In this document: positions 55,377-64,000 of the stretch, piece by piece
Numbering within the stretch: position 1 is the first letter of the stretch
Layout of the letters: every line of letters starts with the position of its first letter
From: Micrasema longulum
Lineage: Eukaryota; Arthropoda; Insecta; Trichoptera; Brachycentridae
Assembly (NCBI GenBank): GCA_022494885.1
Contig: JAGVSM010002370.1
Coordinates: forward strand, 1 to 64,000
Direction of reading: 5' to 3'
Length of the DNA: 64,000 nt
Made by a program: the position numbers and the translations under genes
The notes under the pieces: generated by a model
Seen by the model: only the letters and a program-made list of their open reading frames with translations
What the model was told of the DNA's origin: nothing
Databases searched by the model: none

Positions 55377-55744
55377 CTTAAAATTCTTCGATATTGTTGG
55401 CAAATACGCATTTCAAATATACATATTTTTATTTATTCTTTTTTGCAATAATATATGCTTGCTTGTTTATTAATTTAACTTAAATTTGTTTAAATGTGTT
55501 TACTTTACACAATTTAATTCATAAGCTTATATCATTGCATTTTTTGTTTATATGCTTACTGTTTTTTCTTGCATACCTTTGTTATTATTGTTTTTTTTTT
55601 ACTTGGTAAAACTTTTTATTATATCCTTTCTAACTAATTTTAGATATTTTTTCTGTATATTCTGTGTTTATTATTTAGTATGTTAGGATGTATTTTATTT
55701 TTTTTGTAAATGCTTTTTAGGCGTTAATTAACAATATAAATAAA

Positions 55745-56220
55745 TAAATATAAATAATATGACAGATGAAAGTAGGTTGAATGCTGTCGAAATGCGATCC
55801 CTCAGGCGAATGTGTGGTAAAACGATGTATGATAGGTGCACAAATGTCGAGATCCGTGAAGTGTGTAAGGCTGAGACATGCATTATTGACAGAATCAAGA
55901 AAGGGGTGCTGCATTGGTTTGGACATGTAGAGCGAATACACAGCGAAAGAACGGCTAAAAGGATCTATGATGCAAATGTTGATGGATGCAGAAAACGAGG
56001 AAGACCGAGAAAGACATGGCATGATTAAGTCCATCAAATACTTGAAGATGGACGTGTCAAAAGTAGGAATAATCGGCGTGCGTGCAAGAGAAGATTTATG
56101 AATGTAGAGGAAGCGAGGTCTGTATGCCAAGATAGAGTGTTATGGAGTTCTATCCTCTCTGCCTACCCCTACGGGGAAACGGCGTGATGATTTGTTTGTT
56201 TTGTTTGTTTGTGTTTGTTA
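55745..56220 (+). pseudogene. RTE-N (RTE-like) C-terminus and 3' end
   Basis: 'LNAVEMRSLRRMCGKTMYDR', 'CTNVEIREVCKAETCIIDRI', 'KKGVLHWFGHVERIHSERTA', 'GCRKRGRPRKTWHD' stop, then 'RRFMNVEEARSVCQDRVLWS', 'SILSAYPYGETA' stop. This is the familiar post-RT block 'EMRxLR...IR...WFGHVxR...GRPxxTW'. The tail is (GTTT)n. One in-frame stop. 56221-56690 is unassigned. Confidence 0.9.
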
Positions 56221-56690
56221 GTTGACAGTGCATTAATTTATGTAAATAAAAAAAATATTTCACCTTCATAATACCATACAAAATACATACTCAGGTCCCC
56301 TTACAAGTTTTTTTTTATCATTTTATCATCACAAAAGAGAAATAAACATATGTTTACATGCAAATACACTGAAAATGTTAGTAATAGAACCATTCATATT
56401 TCATATCTCTGTGCTCGATATAAATGTTTTTTTTCATTCTTTTCTTTGTAAACATTATACTGCGTAAACAGGATATAAGAAGATTTTTATGAAAAAGAAA
56501 CTTGAAATCATTTCATATTTATTTAATTAAATAACCTACTTCAATAAGTCTTATTATGAACATAATTTTTTTCATAATTCACAAAAAGTATTTTTGAAGA
56601 ATTGGATTATTTTACCATCTGTAAGATTGTTAAATAAAATTAGGAAACCATTTTGTGAGTATTGCCGAGTTAGTCGAATTTTTTATCCGG

Positions 56691-57190
56691 TTTTCTTAAT
56701 AATAATAATGGTTTATTAACAAAAGTTACAATTTCTTTATCTACTACATACAAACTTATGGAATAGATTTTCTCTGGATTATGTCTAGTCTGCCTAACTA
56801 GGTACAACCTGTTTTAAGGCAGTCATTTTTATGCATAAATAAACAATAAGATTACTACTTACTAGTTAATTTATTAAACAGTTTTACAATATTAATTTGT
56901 ACCATTTATTATTTTAGAATGTTTTTTAGTAAGTTTTACGATTTTTCTCTACCTAAATTCAGTAACCATTTTATTACAAATTTATTTAAATTGAATTCGG
57001 GTCATGGTTTTGTAATGTTCGGGTAACATACTGAATATTTTGGGGCCCAGAAATCTGAAATTTCTTTGCCCGAATTCAGAGTTTGTGGTAGACCCCATGA
57101 CCCATCCTTTAGTTTGACTTCTGGTAGTGTGGGAGTGTTCCTTTTGGGATTTGGTAGAATAATTTGCTTCCACAAACACAAATATTCTAG
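56691..57190 (-). pseudogene. LINE-K C-terminus and 3' UTR
   Basis: Minus strand 'HSHTTRSQTKGWVMGSTTNS', 'FGQRNFRFLGPKIFSMLPEH': the final 'HxTR ... GxRxFxxxGPxxxNxLP' segment of Jockey-like ORF2. The A-rich end is at 56695. Confidence 0.7.
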
Positions 57191-57369
57191 ATATATAAAA
57201 TTGCCTTACATATTATATATCGAATTCTGCGAACAACTTAACGCTGGAGTACCTGAAGGGCCTTTTAAAAATTATTTTGATTCTAGATTTTTGAGCAGAT
57301 TCGAGAGGTTTTAATATTGATTTATAAGTGCCTCACCATCTTATTATGCTATAAGTTATAATTGAGTTA

Positions 57370-57825
57370 CATCGTATGTTAAAAATGATTTTTTTCGTAA
57401 GAATTTTTCAGTGTACAATACAAAATTTACAAATATAGATTACACAAACATCACTCTGTCAGATTTAAAATTTACACTAAAAATGCATCATGTAACTTAG
57501 TAGAAATTATAATAATGAATATGTACATCTCCCTTCCCCTCCTTATCCTCTCTTCAAGCAATCTTGTCCTAATCCCGCCCAATTTACAGTAACTTAATGT
57601 TCTTAAAATAAATATTTAAAAAATTCTTTGATTATTGAGTACATGAAAATAACATTTTTATATGTATAAATTATATGTATTTATTTGATATGTAATATAT
57701 TTTCTTTACTAACTTTGTATACTATGTGGAAATCTGTTATTAGTTTTGAGGTTATACACTATATCTGTTTGTTTACTATAAATTTGTATGTAGAACTGTT
57801 GATTTCCCAAATAAAATAAAATAAA
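57370..57825 (+). pseudogene. LINE-G 3' end
   Basis: 'YVKNDFFRKNFSVYNTKFTN', 'IDYTNITLSDLKFTLKMHHV' stop, and a 3' UTR collinear with 23390-23710, including CTCCCTTCCCCTCCTTATCC. Confidence 0.82.
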
Positions 57826-57984
57826 AAATAATATAGTTGATTGAGTTTATATATATGTATTTATAGTATAATACTCAACGATATTTATTTACCTAATTAC
57901 AAACTGATAATTCAATGATTATTTTACGTTTGCCTAATAAAAGTAAATGTTTTTTTTATAGTCCAGTCAGTAAAATATTTTTTG

Positions 57985-58312
57985 TGGTCAAAAGCAATGT
58001 CCCAGAACTGCCTTATGTACAAGGGAATAAAACTATTTGAAGAAATGCCAGAAAACATAAAAAATGAAATTAATATAAATATATTTAAAATTAAATGTAA
58101 AAAGTATATATGTGAAAAATATTAGGTAGTATATAGTGTAAATAGTGAATATAATTAATGAAAATGTTCATATGAAACAGTTAATATTATAAATTAGGAT
58201 ACTAAGTGTATATTAGTGATAAATAATGTTAGAATAAGTATAGAGGTAAATATTGTGTTGTAAATATATATTAGACTATGTTACATAGAACTAAATAAAT
58301 AAATAAAAAAAA
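57985..58312 (+). pseudogene. LINE-A 3' end
   Basis: 'SKAMSQNCLMYKGIKLFEEM', 'PENIKNEININIFKIKCKKY', 'ICEKY' stop, with 3' UTR and tail very close to 50185-50480; probably a young copy. Confidence 0.88.
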
Positions 58313-58576
58313 ATTAAAAAAATATTACAAAAACACAAAATTTTCTAATATTTGTGAATATTGTTCACGGTCAGGCCACATTACGCGACCACTTCACGCA
58401 TGCGCGCAGGAGTGATATCGGGTAAAGGGCGGACTTTTTGGACAGAGTACAATGTATACAAACTTGGTTACGCGCCTTCTGGTATATATGTATGGTAGAT
58501 TAGAAAATTTTTGTCTTTGTATTTTATCCTTTTTTTTTAATGAAGTCAAATATTATTACTGTCAACGATACCGTTT

Positions 58577-58810
58577 TTAGCGGAGAGCAGAGTCGTTAAA
58601 TAAGTCAAGATCGTACATTTTCTTAAACTTTGAAAAATTACTACTTTTCTTAATAGAGAACACTGAACTGCTCCGGCTGTCGTTGCTCAGTAACGTAGTA
58701 TGTCTAGTGCGACGAAAAGGAATATACAAATTGATTACAGCCCGCAAATCGGCACAATCGATCAGATTATAAAGTAAATTATAAATTAATAATTGATCCG
58801 CAATCATGCA
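58577..58810 (-). pseudogene. LINE-L C-terminus
   Basis: 'DQLLIYNLLYNLIDCADLRA', 'VINLYIPFRRTRHTTLLSND', 'KKMYDLDLFNDSALR' stop: the last domain of Jockey-like ORF2 ('LLYxIxNxxIDCxxLL..I.xxVPxRxxR'). 58811-59040 includes a GC-richer stretch (58890-59020) I cannot assign. Confidence 0.78.
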
Positions 58811-59044
58811 CGAAAATTGAAATATAATTCCAGTGTTGCCTTCACGAAGTTCAAGAAATTTCGCAATGACAGTTAGTAAGAAAAAAGCTGAACTCTCGCC
58901 TTTTGCACATTAGCCAGGCTCTTTGTGACCTGGGCTCGCAGCTTGCAGGGCGAGGATTCGTCACAATAGACCCTTACAAGTCGCCGTGACGTCAGGAGCT
59001 TGAATGGCATTGAGCCTAACCTCTTAGAATATGAATATTTTATT

Positions 59045-59500
59045 TATTTATTTATGCTTTGTTAAGTTAGTTCATAACATCTTAAGAACTAAAATAAACT
59101 TTTAATAACAATACAATTTATTTTTTTACAATTTCTCAATGACATATTTTTTCAAATCGATTTGAAATATTTAAATATTTCTTGAGGTAGCTCATTGTAC
59201 AGCTTCAATCCCTTGTTCAATGAGTTTTGAGATTCCGTTTTTCTCCTCATTGGTAATCTTATCTTTTTTTATCCCTTGTTTCATATGTATGATATTGTTG
59301 GTTAAATTTTATTATTGATTTTATTTCATTTATCCCCTTAATTATTTTATGTTTACAAATTGCTACATTATATTCAATGTGCTGCTTTACTGTGAGCAAG
59401 CCAATTTCTTTGTGCATTCTTTCTACATTATAATAGATATTTCGTTTAAGTATAATCCTCATCGCCTTATTTGGAAGAATTTGCATATTTTAAATTTATT
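59045..59500 (-). pseudogene. LINE-A C-terminus and 3' UTR
   Basis: Minus strand 'MQILPNKAMRIILKRNIYYN', 'VERMHKEIGLLTVKQHIEYN', 'YHTYETRDKKR' stop, shift, 'KTESQNSLNKGLKLYNELPQ' and the GTTAGTTC/GAACTTA-type hairpin 3' UTR shared with 11490-11713. Confidence 0.85.
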
Positions 59501-60540
59501 CTTCAATACCTAAAAAAATAATGTAAGAACAGTTATTTATGTGTGGACATATGATTGTTTTATATATTAGAACACGACTTTTTATATCATTACATTTCGC
59601 AATCTTCCCATAAATGTTTTTTTTTAAAATTGTTACATAATGAGAATGTGTTTTGAAATTCAAATATATATCCTAGTAAACCCAGAAATATTTTATTTTG
59701 TGCACAGAATTTATATTTAAATGCTAAATATTAATATTGTATCTTATGACAGTAAGTAAGATCTGGTAGATATGATTTTGTTGATAATTTTGTTTTGCGA
59801 CTGAACGAGAATCTAATCTTTGTCTTTACGCCTCTGAAAATCCAATTTTACCCATGAGAAGGTAATTACTTCCAGGCTAGGAACAACAGCGTTAGAATAT
59901 GGCAGGGTTTGTTTTTTCATGATAGAACTTTCGATTGGTAATAAATACTGTCTCTTGTCAAACTAATACTGCCAGTTTTTATTACATTTGTGCTCTGAAA
60001 CAACTCTTCTTTTCTTCATCCACTCCTAAGCAAATCTCTCGCAATTAAAATAATGTTACAGATGTTAGTTCAATAATTTTCTAAATTGCATATTAGAGGA
60101 GATAATAAATCTTTTAATAAATACTATAATCCGTCCAATTATCTATCCGCTACTGCCAATAAAGCTTAAATAAGATTTTACCCTGAACGAAGTTTAACGT
60201 AATCCCGACAAAGACAAGCAGTGGCGTATGGCGGTAAAACGTGGTAAAAACGAAAAAAAAAAAACAAATTTCTCTTTAAGAACTGACGTGCGACATGTTT
60301 TTAATTGTTATTGATAATTACAGTTATTTGAAGTTTATTTATTTATTTAAAATCTTCAAATACAAGTAATTATTTTTGTTCTTGCTAAAAGCAATATCTT
60401 CCATTAGTTAAGTATACCTTGAAAAAGAAGTTTGTGTAGCTTTGAAACCAGTTGGTAAAAAAAAGTGGTTGGAACAAAGTTGTTTTATTTATTTTACTAT
60501 AACGAATAACCACGAAGTTAGTAAAATTTATATATTAAAA
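59501..60540. other. unassigned DNA, possible intron
   Basis: No repeat or coding region recognised. If the gene model at 60557-61734 is real this lies within a following intron. Confidence 0.35.
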
Positions 60541-60556
60541 ATAATATTCAACTTAC

Positions 60557-60600
60557 GTTTTCAAAGGATCGTGTTGTCTTGATGACTTTATCAGGGAAAT
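60557..60600 (-). CDS. candidate internal exon (44 nt)
   Basis: Minus strand: a pyrimidine-rich CTGTTTTTTCCTTTTATTGC and AG acceptor precede ATTTCCCTGATAAAGTCATC and 24 more bases, ending AAAAC|GTAAGT. Two frames are open. The frame with one preceding base reads 'FPDKVIKTTRSFEN'; the frame that joins directly to the first exon reads 'ISLIKSSRQHDPLK'. Product unknown. Splice signals are the only evidence. Confidence 0.5.
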
Positions 60601-60769
60601 CTGCAATAAAAGGAAAAAACAGTTAGACATATATGTAGACATGAAAATTAAACTATTTGTATATTTACATTTTTAATATCAAAATTATTTTTTAATTTGA
60701 TGTATTACATTTTACACTAATTTGTTTGTAAATTTTTAAGAACTACTTTAATTTTTAGTAGACGCAGAA

Positions 60770-61256
60770 ACCTTCTGTGCGTCTTGAGGATGCGGTGGTG
60801 GCCTGGCTTGGACACGTGCTACGCGTGCCTCAGGAGAACCTAAACCCAAGTTGTCGGTTCTTTAAACCTGCGGGCTCATGCCGTCTTGGAAGCTGGAAGG
60901 CCGTCGATGACGATCATTCGACTTAATTCCTCGTGTAAACGCACATTTTTTCTGCTGAAAACGTCGGTAGAAAAAATGCCTTATTATTTTTAAGTTTGTC
61001 CCCTAACAGTTCCAATACATCATGGAATAAAATATATAATATTTTTCACGAACTCGCTTGTAACGCACGTCGTCGCTTACTTATTTTTACAGCGTTCCAC
61101 GTGCGAACGTTGGGTTGTCCCGTACGATCAAGGCTATTCGCGGAGCTAGAACAAGACAATATTGTTCTGTCTATTGTATTGCTCTCGTTAGAACCTAATG
61201 AAAAATTTCAGCTCAACCCGGAATTAAAATTAAAAAAGGTTTTTGTGTACACGTGA
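60770..61256 (+). pseudogene. LINE-like remnant, weak
   Basis: 'RLEDAVVAWLGHVLRVPQEN' resembles the WLGHVLRxP block of RTE/CR1-type C-termini. About 200 bp later the frame 60996-61256 has 'LLIFTAFHVRTLGCPVRSRL', which could be a decayed 'xxWNVRTL' start of an APE endonuclease. GC is higher than the surroundings. Sits between the two candidate exons on the opposite strand. Confidence 0.4.
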
Positions 61257-61698
61257 ATATTTAAAAAAAATGGAGTAGAATGAAATATCTCAAAAACGCA
61301 CGCAAAAATAAATAAAAAATGTTAAAAATAGTATTCATTTTAAAATCGTAAATAATGACATCACTCCTTATATCTACGTGTAGTATTTCCGGTTTCCGCT
61401 TTAAAGCCCTCGCACCTTGTAAGGAACGTTTTGACCATAGAAAAAAAAGATTATAATTTGTGATTGGTGATTTGGCGGCGAATAATTCGATTACGATCTA
61501 CGACCTGAAATCCGGCAAATTTGGTTGACATTTCAACCAGATATTATGTCAACTTCATAGGTTTTTCTAAATCGAAACGTTCGTAAACACAACCATAACA
61601 TAAAAATGAGCAAATTACGATAAACTTAATGAAGTAATCAAAGTAATATTCTAAAGATTCTTGTCAGTTTTGTTATTGGCTGGAGAAATACAACTTAC

Positions 61699-61734
61699 CG
61701 CGGTCAGTGAAAGTAAGAACGCCAACCGTTTCAT
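61699..61734 (-). CDS. candidate first exon: signal peptide start
   Basis: ATGAAACGGTTGGCGTTCTT, then ACTTTCACTGACCGCG, read on the minus strand and ending at |GTAAGT. It encodes 'MKRLAFLLSLTA': basic n-region, hydrophobic core, small residues at the end, as in secreted insect proteins whose first intron follows the signal peptide. The ATG is 27 nt from an initiator-like TCAGTG. Product unknown; the rest of the gene is downstream on the minus strand. Confidence 0.6.
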
Positions 61735-61758
61735 GACGTCATTACTAAAAAGTGACAC

Positions 61759-61791
61759 ACTGAATACAGTCATTTGGCGCGGTATTTGATA
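61759..61791 (-). promoter_or_regulatory. initiator and TATA-like box of the candidate gene
   Basis: On the minus strand TCAGTGTG has its A at 61761; TATCAAAT starts 30 bp upstream (61791 to 61784). Positions fit an arthropod core promoter, though the TATA box is weak. Confidence 0.45.
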
Positions 61792-61894
61792 AATGTAACT
61801 TTAAAAAATCATACCTTTGTAAATAACGCACAAAAAAAATAAATATATTTTTGCTTAGTTAAATAATACGCTAATAGAAAAAAATTAATAAAAA

Positions 61895-61980
61895 AACAGT
61901 GGAATTCCTCAATTTTATTGCGCGACTTCAATTTCCTAGTTGGTCATCTAACCAACTGCGCTGTCTATAAACTAGTTTAA
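61895..61980 (-). repeat. tRNA-like SINE head remnant
   Basis: Minus strand GACAGCGCAGTTGGTTAGAT, GACCAACTAGG: close to the head at 64-110. No B box follows. 61981-62750 shows nothing else. Confidence 0.5.
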
Positions 61981-62754
61981 ATAAAATGAAAACGCAGATA
62001 CAAGTTTTTTTTATAATGTCCATAGATAATATCATGTGATGTATAAAAGTCTAGATGAAAAAAATTCTAAAATAAAAGGGTTCAATTGTATTTTGATTCA
62101 AAGAGCTTCTGAAGAGAATAATTATATTTTTATCAATTGCCACAGTATGCAAGTATGCCAGAAATTTCTTTGATAATACTTCAGTGCCTAGAGCGGTACT
62201 ATTATGATTATCGTTTTACTTCCTCTAGAAGCGGTTTCCCTCGGGATTGAAATAATGCACTTTGCATTCACGGAGCATAATAGATTTGCACATAAAAGAA
62301 TTTAAAAATAAAAGCTGGAATAAAAACGAATAACTGCTTTGAATCATTGTTCGTTCATTTTTTAAATGAACTTCTTAATGATTAAATGACTAACTGAATA
62401 AATTGTTTAAGATATGTAATTAAATACTGTTTATCACATCGCACAAAATAAAAGGTTTAAAAGAAAGAACAAATAAAATTTATCTCGAAATTTTTTGAAG
62501 ACATTTTTTTTTTGCTTCTCAAAACTCAGTCGTTAAAACCCGTTACGGCCTATTTATTCGCCACATAAAAATACGCATAAAAACCTCGTGTCTTCTATCA
62601 ATCTCTAATTGGGGTAGAAGCTCTACAACTTTCAACAACCTTATCCTACATTGGTGACCCCGGTGTGATAAATAAATGAATATTTAAAAACATGTCACAA
62701 TTTACTCAATGTAACATGGCGTCACAGCACCGTCTCCAGAAGGATTTTGGCACA

Positions 62755-63025
62755 GTATTGTTTGTGGTTTAATGGTCAGCGCGTTAGCCTGCCATGCAAG
62801 AGGTCTCGGGTTCGATTCCGGACATGGTTGATATGAAATATTTATTTAAAAAGGGTGCTTTCACACTAGAATATGTCTGAGTCCTTGGACTGGTAACTGA
62901 AGCGCAAGACTGATCACCTTACCTTTATGTAACAAAAATGATCAAGAAACGCTGTAATTGGTGTACCAATGCAGTATCTTATGCACCATTAGGTGTGGAA
63001 AGGGAATGATGATAATGATGATTTT
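62755..63025 (+). repeat. SINE-beta, full-length copy
   Basis: Head TGGTTTAATGGTCAGCGCGT (A box), TCGGGTTCGATTCCGGACAT (B box), then TTGATATGAAATATTTATTT, GGACTGGTAACTGAAGCGCA, AATTGGTGTACCAATGCAGT, CACCATTAGGTGTGGAAAGG and an ATGATGATAATGATGATT tail. Confidence 0.85.
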
Positions 63026-63069
63026 AAGAGTTCGGTTCAAATAAATAAGATTTCACTTTTTATTTATTC

Positions 63070-63655
63070 TAGAGCTATAACTTCCTGGGGGTTATTAAGT
63101 GAAACGAATATTTATTTTATTTAAACTTTGTAAAATTCTATGATCAAATTGCAACTACATAAAGATGTATACCGCCAAAGACACAATATTTTAATATCAT
63201 TGATGTATAAATCTGTAAATAAATTATCTGTTAGGGCTCTACTTTGGTACAAATTAATTTGTCAGCATGCGTCGCACTCCGAGTATAAACACCAGGTTTA
63301 CTAATATGGAAGGGCTAGTTGTTCTTCGATATTGCAATAAATATGGCTAAAATACACTGCAATACAGTATATCTAAAATATTTAACATGTTACCAAACAA
63401 TATTTAAAATACTAAGTTAAATACAGGAGAGAGACGTTTGCTCAAATTACGGATAGTAGATTTTTTTTTTTGTATTAATGATAGTTTTTAATTTTTGATA
63501 ATGAAATATGTAACGTTTTTCAAGTAAAATTATTGTTGATGTAGGTTAAGTGTAAATAATCGATCCAGTTTATAAGAACCTGCTAACGAGTTGTATGTAT
63601 GCAACTCAGCAGGACTTTAATTTAAGACTATTTTGTAAATATTTTTGAAAAAAAA
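63070..63655 (+). pseudogene. LINE-B C-terminus and 3' UTR
   Basis: 'ITSWGLLSETNIYFI', 'LMYKSVNKLSVRALL', then small indels and stops, and the 3' UTR with the CCTGCTAACGAGTTG ... CAACTCAGCAGG hairpin. Collinear with 20620-21210 but more decayed. Confidence 0.82.
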
Positions 63656-63914
63656 AGTCAAATAAAATATTTTCCCGAAAAATATTTTCAAGAACTCTGG
63701 TCTTTTCCATTGCTAATAAAGAAATTCAATATTTGACTTTGAACTCCACATTGTTTTAGAGTTGTTTCGCACATATTGCCACCAATTTTGATCATCTCGT
63801 TTCTTTTGTGTTCCAAATAATGAAACTTTCGTAGGATTATTATTTGAACGAACGAACGTAGCGAAAAATCGATGGGTTACTACTAAAGACACGCAATGTA
63901 AAAAATTACTTTGC

Positions 63915-64000
63915 GTCGTTTAAAAAAAGTTGAAAATTCGTTTTTTCAAAAATATTTTGAGTTAAAATTTATTGCAACAAAGAGGGAAAACATTTTTGAG
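63915..64000 (+). repeat. family P arm at the window edge
   Basis: AAAATTTATTGCAACAAAGA and GGGAAAACATTTTTGAG match the arm at 8060-8090. Cut by the end of the window. 63656-63914 is unassigned. Confidence 0.6.

Noticed and set aside
55717..56130. 137-codon minus frame
   Set aside because: Shadow of the plus-strand RTE-N C-terminus, which has recognised motifs.
1..64000. CRISPR arrays, bacterial operons, integrated viral genes
   Set aside because: No evenly spaced direct repeats with unique spacers, no prokaryotic gene layout, and no capsid, envelope or protease motifs seen.

Overview
This is about 64 kb of AT-rich nuclear DNA from an animal, most likely an insect. I base that on four things: many short 5'-truncated non-LTR retrotransposons (Jockey/CR1-like, R1-like and RTE-like), Penelope-like elements (PLEs) with a GIY-YIG endonuclease domain, tRNA-derived SINEs, and a degenerate CCTAA-type (insect telomere) repeat. 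I see no bacterial operon, no rRNA and no intact long host coding region. Nearly every long reading frame is the C-terminal end of a dead reverse transcriptase. The order of insect cannot be decided from this window.

Layout. 0-10 kb: SINEs, a 9-bp minisatellite, a LINE RT pseudogene split by a fold-back MITE, a second LINE C-terminus, and a 0.2 kb fold-back. 10-19 kb is the most structured part: a 1.4 kb giant palindrome carrying a LINE in one arm (11.28-12.66 kb), a LINE RT with recognisable catalytic motifs (13.6-14.8 kb), a second giant palindrome (15.49-17.73 kb) whose right arm is split by a 1,083-bp TIR element with an exact 8-bp target duplication, a PLE 3' half, and a LINE interrupted by a 271-bp fold-back insert with a 20-bp target duplication. 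19-28 kb: CR1-like, Jockey-like and R1-like C-termini and the best PLE fragment. 29.1-31.3 kb: tandem duplication of a 0.75 kb repeat, the second copy split by a LINE. 32-36 kb: an RTE fragment with a 14-bp target duplication, more LINE and PLE debris, and a single-arm relative of the first palindrome. 36.5-39 kb: two tandem copies of a dispersed element (one carrying a SINE) and a TIR MITE. 41-54 kb: more LINEs and SINEs, including a three-level nested insertion at 51.2-52.65 kb. 55.1-55.4 kb: a degenerate ~47-bp minisatellite. 55.7-60 kb: RTE and LINE ends.

The best candidate for a host gene lies at 60.5-61.8 kb on the minus strand. It has an initiator-like site, a 12-codon first exon that reads as a signal peptide and stops at a consensus splice donor, and about 1.1 kb further on a 44-bp segment bounded by good acceptor and donor sites. 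A second TATA plus initiator pair with ideal spacing lies at 49.65 kb (+).

Repeat families are named here only for cross-reference. LINE-A to LINE-Q are my labels for groups sharing 3' ends inside this window. SINE-alpha, -beta, -delta and 'family P', 'family T' are likewise local labels, not database names.
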